64,000 bases of DNA from Ottelia alismoides (taxonomy: Eukaryota; Streptophyta; Magnoliopsida; Alismatales; Hydrocharitaceae). The notes beneath the pieces were generated by a model, which was not told where the DNA came from, did no database searches, and worked only from the letters and a program-made list of their open reading frames with translations. This document shows, in pieces, positions 1-11,887 of this stretch. A program made the translations under genes and the position numbers. How positions within the stretch are numbered: position 1 is the stretch's first letter; every line of letters begins with the position of its first letter. The stretch is from the NCBI GenBank assembly GCA_037367405.1, contig JAZKJV010000092.1:992001-1056000 (forward strand), given 5' to 3'.

Positions 1-1877
1 AGCTATTGGGGTTGGTTTTGACCTGCATCGTAATGGTGGTTTTCGTGGTAGTAAGGTCATCAAGCATCTTTGTCATGTTTTCAAGGCCTTTGACGAGCTG
101 GGCCAAGAAGTCAAGGGTTGGGTTCACGGGATTTGCCCCGGTAGGTTCAGCGTGGGGGCCATGTTGCTGCTGAGTGTTTGGAAGCTGAGTTTGCGACTGT
201 TGGTGGTGCTGAGGAGGTGGAGGAAGCTGATACTGGTGGTAAAAGGGGGAAGGATATTGCTGATACTACTAAGGGTGGTGCAGCCGCATACTGGTGATAT
301 GGTCGAGGCTGACGGTACTACGGCTGCTGGTACTGCTGATGCTGCCTCCATTGGTTGTTGAGTTGCGGAGGCTGGTGATACTGAGGCGAGGGAATGTTTG
401 GACTATCCAAAATGACCACCCTGTGGTTGGTGGTATTGCCGGTTGGCTTGTTGCTGGCCTTGGGGGTGTCCGGTAGGATGGGCCAGCTGCGCATCATTGC
501 TCCATACACCATTGACATCTTGGATCAAGGGCGATGGTGGGAATGATGGATATGATGATGGAAGGTAGTCCGGCTGGTAGACGATCATCTATTGCTACAG
601 TTGGCCCTGATCGGGCGCATGCACGTAGTATACGTGCTGGACTGCCGGTGGCTACTGGCTCGGATGAGCTTGATGTGGAAGTGATGGCTCATCTTTCTTC
701 TCAGCTGGAGCATCTGTGGATGGTGTTGCCGACTGGACAGAACTGATGGTGCCCACCAACAGTTCCAACTGCTTGGTGATCTGGTCCAGCTTGGTGAGAT
801 TCTGCATCCTCTTTTTTATCATAGTGAGTTTCTCGGTATCCTGCGATCACTTCTCAATGATATCAACTTTTGAGAGATGGCCCTCGGTGATGCTAAGATT
901 GGAGCTCTCATCTCTCTCTGCCTCATGGGACGCTGCCTTATGAACTTGCTTCTGGAGGATCTGGGGTTGCTTTTGATATGCCTTCAATGAAGAGAGGGCG
1001 GCCTCTCCTTCGGCCATTTCCTCAAAAACATGCCAAACTACATCTTCATCTTTATTGATGTGTGACCCCCCACAGGCTGCGTCAATGAGCCTTTGGCTTT
1101 CTATGTTCAGCCCCCTGAAGAAGTGTTGGACCAAGCTGGTTCGTAGAATCTCATGATGGGGGCATTTCTCCGATAGGTCAGTGAATCTCTCCCATGTTTC
1201 ATGAATAGTCTCGTAGGCTCCCTGAGAGAAATTGTTTATTCTGGCTCGCATCTGATTGAGCCGACCGCGAGGACAAAATTTTTGCAGGAAAGCAGACTTC
1301 AGTTCCTTCCATGTCGTCACAACCTTTCTCAGATGGTTAACCTAGTAGAGGGCTTTGTCCTGTAGACTGAAGGGGAACACCATCATCTTCACTACGTCCA
1401 AAAGGACATTAGGTAGTGGGCAGTACGACAGATGCGTGAAAATTGGTGCATGTGAATGTAAGGCTCTTCATTGGTATTCCTGTGGAAAGAGGGAAGAAGA
1501 ACAAGGAACTGAGGCTTTAGCTCAAAGTGAGCGTGCACCGATGGAATGTGGATTCACTCGGTCATCTAGTTGTCTCCAGGGTTGTATGTCTCTTTCAGAG
1601 TGGGTTTCGTCCTTCCTTGTTCAACCTCTTCCTCATCTGGATTTTCACGGGGTCCACCACCTCCTCCTCCTGGTCTGCCTCCTCTTCCTGCTTGCCTATT
1701 CATAACATCGTTCAGTATGTCTTAGAACACAGTCTGTGCTAGGGTTTGCTCTGTCAGCTGGTTTTGGATAGCTTGGATCGATGCCAATAACTGTGTGTTT
1801 ACCTGATTCTAATCAGGCATCTGTCCTTGCCCAGGTTGTGGAGGCTGCTGACCCTTTCCCTTTCCTCGAGGAGCCAT
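1..1877 (-). pseudogene. R2 gag (capsid/nucleocapsid region), degenerate, truncated by window edge
   Basis: The frame opens at an ATG at 1877-1875 with a basic, Gln/Pro/Gly-rich N-terminus (MAPRGKGKGQQPPQPGQ). It is followed by a gag core typical of plant gypsy elements: FPFSLQDKALY, then TTWKELKSAFLQKF, then a stretch with YETIHETWERF and FFRGLNIESQRLIDAACGG. The C-terminal part (about 850 down to 1) is Gln/Pro/Tyr-rich, as is usual after the core. At least four in-frame stops (two in the N-terminal part, one TAG between ALY and VNHLRKV near 1347, one after IIEK near 847) and one or more frameshifts (one near 1440) break it. The longest clean stretch is 847-1320. Function in an intact relative would be assembly of the virus-like particle. 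Family identification is good; the exact N-terminus is less certain. Confidence 0.85.
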
Positions 1878-4180
1878 TTCAGGGTCTGAATCTGAGGAGA
1901 TGAATTCCGGATTGGGATCCAGGGCTTGGTTTGGCTTCTATCTGCAAGATGAGAGAATCCCAATACTAGACCAATTGCAATTAAATCCCAGCAACCAAGA
2001 TGAATATGGAATAAGGTCAATCCCAGATTGTTGTGAATGAAAAAGGATATGGACTCTAATCGACTTTCATCCACAACGGTGAAGGTGGGACAAGAGTGAT
2101 CCCGGATTATTGGGTGGTCAAAAGGTATCGTAGAAGACGATGAGTCTAGAGATTGACCCACAAGATCCGGATCGGATTCTTGAAAATCGCCTCAAAATAT
2201 TGATGAGGCTGAGTACATGGAATCGATGTAGGTGTCGGCAAGGTCCCGACATAACCATCCATGGATCGACATCATGAAGCAAGAGGATGATAGATGCTAG
2301 AAGAAAGATACGGTGGTCAACAAGGACTAAATTGGAGTGTAAAACAGTAGAAAGGCTTGAAACTGAGCGGGGATCAAAAAGGAGAAATATATGACAAAAT
2401 TTGTGCAAGTGTGCGGGACTTGATCTTTGAACCTTAATCTATATCCATACAAACACAAAGGTTCACCAACTCACTCCATGTGAAGCCGTAAAGGTTCGGA
2501 TACTTATTATCTTTTTAGTTTTAGAGTTGTTATTTTAGACATATCTTATAACAAGTCCTTAGCACGCTAACCCTATATGAGAGAGAGTACTAGCAGAAAA
2601 GTATCACACACTTGTCCTCCTCCTTTGTAACATGTAGTCTGCACTTTTGATGTCCTTGTAACCCTTCCCGGATCCCTACTCAGCGAAAGAAATAGAGAGA
2701 GGAAGCTGGTAGGCGAAACCGCTACTTCGGTCCTCGCTCACAACGGAATCATCCATGAGCGTGCAAGAACCTACTCGGATGCAAACCGATGAGACAGACA
2801 CCCCCGTGAAGGCGTGGCCTATGCTCAGTACTTTAGACCATGTCGATGTTCCACACAAGGTAGGAACACCATCGTTGACAAGGCCCTACTCGGTCACGTA
2901 TGATAGAAGCACCATTACTTTGGAAATCCAGACGATACAAAGGCAGTTACAGACTGTGTTTTGGGATCTAATCCTTAGCGGGTCGTGCCTCGCTCATGGG
3001 AGGGGTTTTGGTCCCCTCCGAATGTACCTAAAAACAATGAGGGCTTTATGAACCCAAAACAATGATAGTCCATTACGGATTTTAATTAAGGTCAAAGTTT
3101 ATTTAGCAGTCCCCTTGTTTTAATTTTTTTGGTTTTCACTTTTGTTGATTTATTTTCATACAATTGTCTAACATTTTTGTAGGTTCTCATTTAAGTCCTA
3201 GGTACTCAATCAGAGGGAGATAGCGAAAAAGCCGTGCAAGTCGATTCAATGATGGAAATCTCACAATTGAATCTAATGATCATGTTGAGTTAGAGGACTT
3301 ACAGTGCTTCCCAACTCTCTCCATGCGGTATGCAAAACAGGATTTTTAAACCTATCTATATGGTGGTGTGCAATCAATAAAATTGTCAAAATAATAGTTG
3401 TTATTAATCATGAAGAACTAGTTGTTAGTTATTCAGAAATGATACCAAGGTCCGGTCTCTAATGTTGATCGGTGCCTGCCACAACGGGTCCTGCAATCAC
3501 TGTATATGACATCTCTCGACGCGCGGTCTCAAGTCTAAATTACTAACATTATTAATTTGACTAGATCCAAATGTAAGAGACTATAGGAACATGCATTCTT
3601 ATTAAGGTGTGGACCTAGTTACCGAGTCAAGCAACCTAAGTCTAGGGGCTCCATGCACACAAAACAAATAAAAGTAAGGCAGAAAACTCAAAATAGCGGG
3701 AAACAAAATAAAAGAAAATGTGACAAAATGCAAAAAAACTACGATGAGGCACCCAGGTGAACAGACACCTGGGCATTGGACCTCATTGTGGAGAGTAGAG
3801 TTTGGGTTAATTATTACATACCAAGATTGTCTCTCTCTCACTAATAATTACATAAATGAAATTTTTAAATTAATTCTAAGCTAATTTCTTCTCCTTGCTT
3901 CCTTGGTGCCCTCTCCAGCTGGTCATAGAGAGAAGACTAGCCTCCTCCAATCTTGGCTGCATAGGCTTCTTAGAAATATGTCCTTGCATGGTGGGCCCTC
4001 ACAACAAAGTCACAAAGAGATGTCATTAGAACAGTTAATTAAATAATCAGATCAGTAAATATCTACAACAATAATCAAAGAATTAATTGAAAAATAAATC
4101 AATGAATATCTACAACAATGAATCAATAAATCAAATAAATGACTATGCAAAATGACTTATACAATTAGGCTATGCTCATT
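1878..4180 (-). other. R2 untranslated leader between PBS and gag
   Basis: No coding sequence is recognisable in this 2.3 kb. It aligns by eye, block by block, with the leaders of R3 (20527-21745), R4 (35450-36810) and R7 (54300-55925). Shared blocks include CTCTCCATG.GG.ATG near 3320, the CTAATCCTTA block near 2970, an AATGAGGGCTTTATG block near 3035 and an AGTTTTAGAGTT motif near 2518. Long leaders are normal for Athila-like elements. The short open frames here (for example 1799-2161 minus) are not supported by conservation. Confidence 0.7.
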
Positions 4181-4199
4181 GCTCCCCGCAACGACGCCA
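4181..4199 (-). other. R2 primer binding site (tRNA-Asp type)
   Basis: The minus-strand reading is TGGCGTCGTTGCGGGGAGC, one transition and one further change from the canonical TGGCGCCGTTGCCGGGGAGC seen in R1. Two bases separate it from the LTR end, as in R1, R3 and R4. It would prime minus-strand DNA synthesis. This site fixes both the element orientation and the LTR boundary at 4202. Confidence 0.9.
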
Positions 4200-4201
4200 T
4201 T

Positions 4202-5767
4202 TGATAACCACAGTTTTTGCAGAGATCTTGTCAATCCACGAGTCCGGTAGACAGTCGTCGAAGTGACCCCAAACAAAAACTCCGATTGATCAGCAATTAA
4301 CCATCAATATACATAAATCAATTAATAGCAAAATTATGGAATTAAGATTTATTTTTCTCTACCATAAAATGCATAGCAAGCAAGCATGTCGAGGTCAAAC
4401 CACAGCGAGCAATACAGGTAGCCTAAGGTTATTTGTGTACAACCAAGTCATTCATCATGTACATACATAGATCTTTTTGTGGGTTTTTCATTTTATATAT
4501 ATTTTTTAATTTTCAGTTTTTTATATTTTTCTATTGCTTCTTATATTTTTCTATTTCTTTTTCATTTATATTTACCATATAACATATATAAGGCTTTATA
4601 TATACTATATAGTAATATAATTATAAACACTAATAAATATAGATAAAATTCAAAAAATAAATTATTTTTGGGTCTTTCATATTTTCTAATGTTTTTATAA
4701 TTTTCCTGGAATTTTTGCTAACTTTATGTATTTTTAAAGTCAAAAATATCCAAAATAAGGGATTAAATATATAGGCCAAAATTGACTTGGATTTTTAAAA
4801 TTGTAAATAAGTTCCAAAATTACCCAAATCAATTTTAATGTATAAATATCTATATAAAGAAATTTATAAAATAGGAAAACATATTTTTAGGTTTTAAAAG
4901 ATTTTTTAGATTTTTATGAAAGATTTTGGGGTTTTTTTATTTTTAAGCTTTATGTTTTCATTTTTTGTGATTTTTGGTATTTTATCAGTTAGAGAGGGAA
5001 TAATTAGGCTCTTTTCATTTTTATTAAATGTATTAAATGCGAAAAATATGAAATAAAATATGGGCGCAAATATAAATGGCATGAAGCATTTAACTTTATT
5101 TTTGTGGATTTTTAGGAGCAAAATTGCTATACTTAATAAATAGATGAAACATACAAAAAATAATGTCCTGATAGGGGCATAAACGTAATTAAAATAATTA
5201 ACAAGGGCAGGAGTGCAAATATCCCAGCATAACTCAACATTTATTTAATATTTATAGCCTATTTCACAATTACCAAAAATCGCCAAGGCGTACATGCAAA
5301 ACACCCGTCACATGGGACTACGCATGACTCTGCTTGGGAAGGATCAAAATGTAAACACAATAAAGTTCAAGGGCCTTCCAGCAATTTTTACAAAAATATA
5401 CAACATGATTCCATTTTTATTGGACTCAATAGAAATACCAAAAGTTATAGGAGTGCCCCTGCAATTTTGCCACCTCACGTGGGACAACACGTGAGGTGAC
5501 GTGGAATGGACCCATATGTAAATATAGAAAGTGTAGGGGCCTATGTGCAAAAATTCCTACTTATTTAACATGTTATACTTTATTTACAGGACCAATTGGT
5601 AAATACAAAAAAAAAGCATGGCGAGATTTGCAATTTACCCCATAAGAGGTGCGAGCCAACGGTTGGATCTTGGTCACTTGCCATGTGTTGTCCTCTTGTC
5701 GCCCGATGACGCTTCGCCTTCGACGGTGTAGATTATATCTTTTGACGCTCGGTCGACGGTTGGAGTG
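4202..5767 (-). repeat. R2 5' LTR, 3'-terminal part (left piece)
   Basis: This AT-rich LTR segment runs from the LTR end (TGATAACC on plus) up to the R1 insertion point. Positions 5763-5767 (GAGTG) are the left copy of the R1 target duplication. It resumes at 18127. It matches the R4 LTRs in long blocks, for example around 5280-5560 versus 27840-28090. Confidence 0.88.
5471..5504 (-). promoter_or_regulatory. Inverted G-box pair in R2 LTR
   Basis: CACCTCACGTG (5471-5481) and CACGTGAGGTG (5488-5498) form an 11-bp perfect inverted repeat with a 6-base centre. A further ACGT core (TGACGTGG, 5497-5504) follows directly. CACGTG is the classical plant bZIP/bHLH G-box. The same arrangement recurs at 28022-28055 in R4 and, partly eroded, at 38184-38212 and 25074-25100. 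Binding is inferred from the motif only. Confidence 0.6.
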
Positions 5768-8476
5768 TGATGAATCCACATTTCATCATCTTTATTCTAT
5801 CATTTTGGCCTCAAAAACCCTAGTAAATGCATTTAAATACCCTTAAATCCATCATCTTAACATGCAAGCATGTAAATGTGAATAGTGTATAAAATACTAA
5901 AATTAAAGCCAAAATTATAGAATAAATAAAAGAAAAGAAAAAGAATAAAATATTTTAAATATTTTATGACCCGAAACCCCGAGAACTAGGCATCTCGATG
6001 ACTAGGTCGACAAGGAATAAAGTAGGGGGAGATAAGGGTCAAATACCTATACTTTTTAATTCATTCTTTATTCATTTTGGGACCTATTTTTGGTTCCACT
6101 TTTTATACATCAAAAAAGAAACTTTGCACATGAAAGTTGTAGATAATTTTATATAGAAAAATACAAAATTGATTTCATTCAAAAATAATGTACAGACAAA
6201 AAGTTATGGTCTGAATAAAAATCCAGAATCCCAACTTCCCAGACCCGTATCTCACAGTTGAAAACTCCAAATGCAGCAAACTCACCTTTAATTGTATATC
6301 TAATAAAATAAGCTATTTGATGGCGGTGGTTTCGCATTTGGCGGAGCTACGGTTTGAAAGTTGAGTTTTGGACCCTCATTGTATAATTGTACAGATTAAA
6401 ATATTCATTTTATTATTTATTCATTATTTTTATATTTCTATATTTTTATAAATTTGTAAATATTATTTATAATAAATTTTTATATTAAAATCAGAGTAAA
6501 AACACAAAAGAAAAATACTTAGTTTGGAGGGGCGATCCACAGTTTGGAGGGGCGAGGCATTTTACCCTCGCCCTCCGTAACCCCTTTGCAGGTTTTGGAG
6601 CGTCAAAAGGCACCTGGGGAAGTTTTGACCGTTCGCCGGACCTCCTGGGCTTCCTCCTCTTCTCCGACGACGTGGATGAGTCCTGAAGCATCTCGCGGCA
6701 TTTTGTTTCCTCCAGGATATAGAGAAACCCTCCAGCGTGCTCTTGGACCCATTTGCAACGACGGAAGACGGACGAAGAAGGCATGCGCGGTGGACCAAGG
6801 TCACCGGGCCCGTGTTCTTGCTCTGTTCTTGCTGAGCCTTGCCGAGCCGTTGATCGCCGCTCTGTTCTTGCTGAGCCACTGCTGCCGTTGGATCTAGTCC
6901 ATCTGTCACCGTCCGATCTTGCTGACAGATCTAATCGCAGCCGTTATAATCGAAGGGGTACGGGGCCACGTATCACTGCCACGTGTCAAGCACACCCTCA
7001 TCTGTCGTCCGTGCCCGCCTAAGTTGGGTATTTTGCGCAGTAGACCCAACTTATTTTTGTATTTATTAAATAACCTTGATACTTTCATCTGCGTTTTAAA
7101 TAGTTGTATAATTTGCAAGTAACCCCCCTACTTTTGGGTTATTCCCATTTTGACCCTCGCCAGGTCACGTGCTCTACGCATGTGACTTGGCGATTTTGCA
7201 GTCAGACCCTCGAGGTTTTTGAAATTGCAGTTAGGTCCTTCCCAAGCGCGTGCAAGTCACGCGCCATGGTGGGCATTTTGCACCTGCACCCTCCCGGGTT
7301 CAGAAAATTGTGATTGGTCCATAAAATTAAATATTCAGAGTTATATTTTGTTGGAAAATTGCATGTACGCCCCTGGATGTTTGTGTATTTGCATATATAC
7401 CCATGTCAGGTCTATCATTTTTGTGTGCTTGCTCTATTTATTTAAGGCATCATATTAATTCCAAAAAAAATCCTCAAAAATCACATTAAGCTCCTGTTAA
7501 CTTGCACTTGCACGCTATATTTTTGCATTTTATTTTTATTGCATTTTAACAGTTATTGAAAATCAAAAATATGCATTTTAGCTACTGTCTAGCTTAGAAA
7601 ATACTAAAAAAAATTAAAACACCTAGAAAAATTCCAAAAAAATTACCTACTGTCTATTTTATCATATTTTAGTGTCAGTCCAAAAATCACTAAAAATTGC
7701 AAAAGAAAAAACTTAAAAATTCGAAAATACCTAAAAACTTCAAAAAATCTAAAAAATTAAAGAAAACTCCAAAAAAATACAAACTCAGTCCCTGTAGGTT
7801 TCTTATTTTATTCCCTTTATTTTAAAATTAGTTTGGAAAATTTTTGTGGCTGTTTGATATTTTTCATTTATCTTTTACTCACAGCCAGTAGATTATTCCC
7901 TGTTTTCCTTTATTTTGCCTTTTAAAAATACCAAAAAGATTATGAAAAATACCCAAAAATCATAAAAACAGTAAAAACTCATAAAAAGACCAAAAATATT
8001 TTATTTCTGATTTTTTTGAGCATTTTTACATATTTTTATAGATATTCTAGCATCTCTTTTATTATATAGTTCATATATTCTAATATTGAAAAAGAAAATT
8101 ATAAAACATAAAAATAAAAAAATCAGTAAATTAAAAATCAAAATACAAAATTAAAAATTAAAAAAAAATAAAAATTAAAAACCCACCAAAATATTTGCAT
8201 TGCATAGTGTAGACAACACATCACTTTTACACGCATACACATTTGTAGATCTACCCTGCCTTGCTCCCTGTGTTCGAACTCTCTACATACTTGCTTCTAT
8301 ACACCTTGTTTGTAGAGTTAAAAATAAATTTTAGCTCCACTATTTGCTTGTCATTTCTTGATATCTATTGTGTGGGTTAATTGTTGATTAATTAGGGATT
8401 TTTAGCGGTCACCGCAGCGACCTTTGTGTTCCTGCTTTGTGTGGAACACTAGACCGTTGGAAATTCCTATTTATCA
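5768..8476 (+). repeat. R1 5' LTR (2,709 bp, internally deleted)
   Basis: Begins TGATGAATCC and ends CCTATTTATCA immediately before the PBS. Relative to the 3' LTR it lacks a segment corresponding to 15186-16177. At the junction (6521-6534) lies a 14-base extra copy of AGTTTGGAGGGGCG, the sequence found again at 6541. The short open frames near 6490-7460 occur in both LTRs but show no domain, and I treat them as chance. Confidence 0.95.
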
Positions 8477-8478
8477 AA

Positions 8479-8498
8479 TGGCGCCGTTGCCGGGGAGC
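8479..8498 (+). other. R1 primer binding site (tRNA-Asp type)
   Basis: TGGCGCCGTTGCCGGGGAGC, two bases after the LTR end. This is the canonical Athila/Calypso-type PBS complementary to the 3' end of plant tRNA-Asp. Confidence 0.97.
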
Positions 8499-9834
8499 AA
8501 CAACGCGTAGATCATTTTTGCCTTGTGTTGTGATTATTTGTCTACTTTTGCGGCTTTCATTTCTGCTTGTTGTAGTTTCCTTATTTTTTATATTTCTTGT
8601 TTGAATTGTCTAATCCCTCTCTTATTTGACTTCTTGCGAGGAACGTGGATCGAGGGAGGAGCTCTCTTCCAAGAGCACCTGCGCACCCACGTGAGGCGAC
8701 TTGACTTAGCACGAATGCGGGCTAGGAGAGGATTTTGAGGACAGTTCTAGTCTATTTATTTATTGCATTTACTTGTGTAATTTGTGTGAGAGAGAGACTC
8801 TATTTGTTGTAATAATACAGGTACCCCCGGACATTGGACACTCTTGAGCCGATTGTTCACTTGGGGGCTCACCGCAGTTTTGTCGGCGTTTTCTTCGCAT
8901 TTTTTTTATTTTGTTTTCCGATTTTCATTTTATTTACTTTGTGTGATTGAGCCCCTAGTTTTAGGATTGCTTGCGATAGAATTAGGTCCAAACACATTAA
9001 TCACCCTTGCATGTGCCTATAGTATTGTTTGGACTTAGTCAAATTTAAACAGTTGATTCACTATCTTCGAGCTGCCGCGCCACGAGCTCTCCCCTCCAAG
9101 CGCTTCTCCTGAACTCGAATTGTCGAGAGGAGGAGGGGTGAGCCTAGACCGGACTCTTGGGTTGAGGATCGGTGACTGACTTGTGGTTCTTCCCGCTAAT
9201 AGCAATTTCTTGAACTTAGGGCGATTTCATCGGCTTTGCATTTGCATATAGATAGGTTTCAATTCTGCTGAGCATCTTTGCATGTAGAGTGCTGGAGGCA
9301 AGGTGAGCATTTCTATTTAGCATACATCATTGATTTAACGCTTGCATTACTTTTCCGATTCTCCCTCTGATTTTACCAACCTAGGTGCTTAAAGGAATTG
9401 ACTCCTTGTTAGGCTCGTGCATTTTTATTAAAAATCCAAAAAAGTGACAATCAATAAAATTGGGACTGTTAATATTACTTGACCCTAAAACCGATCAAAA
9501 GGAAAAATATTCTCTTGGAGTGAGTAATCCCCTCATTGTCTTTGTTTTACATTGCTCGCGCACACACTAAGGTTAGAGCCCAAATCCTATCTTCTGCCCC
9601 CTAAGTGTTTGTGCAAGATTTTGACTTCTCACCTAACTCTAAAACAGACAAGATAAAAAGACCGACTTTTCGGTCTCTACTGAGTTGAGTATGTGAATTG
9701 AGGGTTTGTTCTTTTTATTTTTATTTGTGATTGTTTTGTGTGTGTCCTAGTTCGTTTCTGCGCACTTGCGTCTTCTTCTTCACTCTCTTAACTTGACCAT
9801 CGTGCTCCTCCGATCATTTCCTTTTGTTTTCGAG
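8499..9834 (+). other. R1 untranslated leader
   Basis: No recognisable protein. The region holds blocks shared (as reverse complement) with R2, R3 and R4 leaders, including CTAACTCTAAAACAGACAAG at 9633-9652 just upstream of the first frame. A short frame at 8523-8738 has no conserved domain. Positions 9080-9150 contain a GC-richer stretch with a possible stem (CTCCCCTCC and GGAGGAGGGG). Leader-borne packaging or dimerisation signals are possible but not demonstrable here. Confidence 0.7.
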
Positions 9835-10281
9835 ATGGATCCCTGGAGTGCATTTTATCCGGACTTTACGGACCCCTAGCTCGCTCCATCCGGTCCACCT
9901 CCCTTTTATCAGGAGGACCCACCTCCTATTTTTTCTAATTTTTGTACATATCCGCCTCAGCTGCAGTATCAGACTTCGGACTTCTACCCACCTCCACCCC
10001 TATCTGTATATTATCCACCTCCAGCTTCACATCCACCCGAGTCTGACCTGTTGGAGTCACCTCCCTCGATCTCTGTGAATGAAATCTTGAACCGAATGAT
10101 GGTGCGCATTGATTTGATGAATGATAATCTTGATATCTTGAGGAATAATCAGATTAATGCTCCTTTCGTCGGGGATACGGATTTACTTGTCGGTGATCAT
10201 GGGAGCTTGCAATCGCCAAAAATACAAAAAAATGAGAAAATTTTAAAAATGCAAAAAGAGTCCGGGGAGACACTTGGTTGA
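9835..10281 (+). pseudogene. R1 gag-derived N-terminal frame with Pro-rich and coiled-coil segments
   Basis: ATG at 9835 (MDPWSAFYPDFTDP) is followed by a TAG at 9877-9879. The frame then stays open to a TGA at 10281. Residues about 16-72 are Pro/Tyr-rich (FYQEDPPPIFSN, YPPPPLSVYYPPP). Residues about 80-105 (ILNRMMVRIDLMNDNLDILRNN) have heptad-like hydrophobic spacing suggestive of a coiled coil, like the segment after the gag core in related elements. The core itself (WKELKSAFLQKF type) is absent, so this is a gag reduced to its ends. The single early stop could be a late mutation or a recoding site. A diverged counterpart sits at 35240-35440 in R4. Confidence 0.6.
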
Positions 10282-10426
10282 TTCATATTGTGAGGAGAGA
10301 GTCCATTTGCAAGAGCCCTTGACCACACATCCATTCACGCTTAGTCCCACCTTTAACCCCCGAGGATGCCGCTGTACAGACTGCTCTTGGCATGCCTCGT
10401 GTATATGCTGATTCCGACTTCCTCCC

Positions 10427-11850
10427 TTGTATGGAGGAGGTCCAAAAATTCAAAAAAAAATGCTATCTGAACCCAAAGTGGTGGCTACCATTCATGAGAT
10501 TATCCGTGCCCCGCTTCAACAGGCCATGACTGATTTATCTACTCCTCTTCCCAAGAAGAGAAAGCGGAGGAGCAGATCTGAGCATCACATTCTGACCATG
10601 GCCACTGCCCACGCCATCACACACCGTCCCATTCCCAAAAGGAAGAACACAGCTACACCATTCATCACTTGCACCATCTCTGACTATACATGTGATCGCA
10701 CTCTCCTGGACGGCGGTGCATCTATTAGCATATTACCCTTCTCGCTGGTACAGTCTCTTCATTTAGGGCCTCAAAAGAAAACCATGATGATCGTTCAGTT
10801 TGTTGATGGATCCATCAAGAGGCCGAAGGGTATCCTTGAAAACGTCGTCATTTCTATTTAGGGCACGAGCCACCATGTTGATTTTGTCGTGTTTCCCATG
10901 GAGGCCTCCACAGGGGAATCGTCTCCAATCATCCTGGGACGACCATTCCTCGCCTCTGCGAGGGTCGTTATCGACTATGGATCAGGAGAGATTCACTTCT
11001 GTCCTGTTGACGAGAGCGAAGTGTCGATCACCGCACCCACAGTTGATCAGAGACCTGCACCTGATGCTCCTTCACTGATTATAGCTGACTCTGAGGCCTG
11101 TGACCGATCTAATGATACTAGAGATGTTTTCTTAGTGACCACTGATGAGACTCGACGAATCCCACGAAAGGGGAGGAAATCGGAAAGCATAGACCTCGCA
11201 GTTCCTCCTTCTGGTGTGTGGCGATGTGTTGATGAAATCCAAAGCATTTACGTGATTGATCCTATTGTGCGGTGGGCAGATACCAAGACTAGACAGGACG
11301 GACCTGGTCTGACTACTTCCACTGATATGTCCGTCCCTGGTTCTTCAAAGGTAAAGATGATTGAGGTCGGTTATGATGCGAATCTTCAAAATTTTTGGCC
11401 TCTTGATGAAAAAGATGATTCAGGTGAAACTCTTGAGGACGATCCGAGTTCTACTACTTCCACCGATGACTTCGTTCCTTTTGATTTGACCTGGACGAGA
11501 CCTCGCAGGACGACTCCGATTACACTTCTTCCGAGGATGATGAGTTTGTCCCATTCCACTTCGATATCTGCGAGACTATCAAGGCCAGACCTGACCACAC
11601 TTCTTCCACTCACACGTCTACGCCTTCACACCATAGGACCACCAAGGGAGAACCTAGCCATACTGCTTCCATTGATCAGTTCGTCCCTTTCCTATTTGAC
11701 TCCACTGAGGGCCTTCACCGTGTCGACCCTGATCGGCTTCCATCCACTGTGGACCCTGATGTCGACATAAACCACACCAGATCTATCCCTCAGCGGTCCC
11801 GCAAGAAGGTTTGCTTTCCACCTTCTTATGATCATCCATTTATGTTGTAG
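10427..11850 (+). pseudogene. R1 aspartic protease with acidic FVPF-repeat tail; one stop, one frameshift
   Basis: A basic segment (PKKRKRRSR) is followed by a retropepsin domain. The catalytic motif is LLDGGASISILPFSLV, near 10708-10755, and the flap/C-terminal block is IILGRPFLASARVVIDYGSGEI, near 10930-10995. Between them a TAG at 10859-10861 interrupts the frame. After the protease comes an acidic tail in which DDFVPFD, DEFVPFHFD and DQFVPFLFD recur. Reaching copies two and three requires a frame change near 11490-11510. The tail ends SYDHPFML before TAG at 11848-11850. No RT follows. In Athila-like elements protease sits between gag and RT, so pol has been lost downstream. Protease identity is confident; the role of the tail is unknown. 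Confidence 0.85.
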
Positions 11851-11887
11851 ATTCTCTCCCGTGACTCTCTGTCTATCTTCCATATTG

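Noticed and set aside
1799..2161. 120-codon minus-strand frame upstream of R2 gag
   Set aside because: It reads a different frame over the gag start (ATG at 1877) and the leader; the gag frame has recognisable sequence.
10889..11770. Treating the 293-codon frame as an intact gene
   Set aside because: It is the same frame as the protease fragment upstream, separated by a TAG, and its last part runs in the wrong frame after a frameshift.
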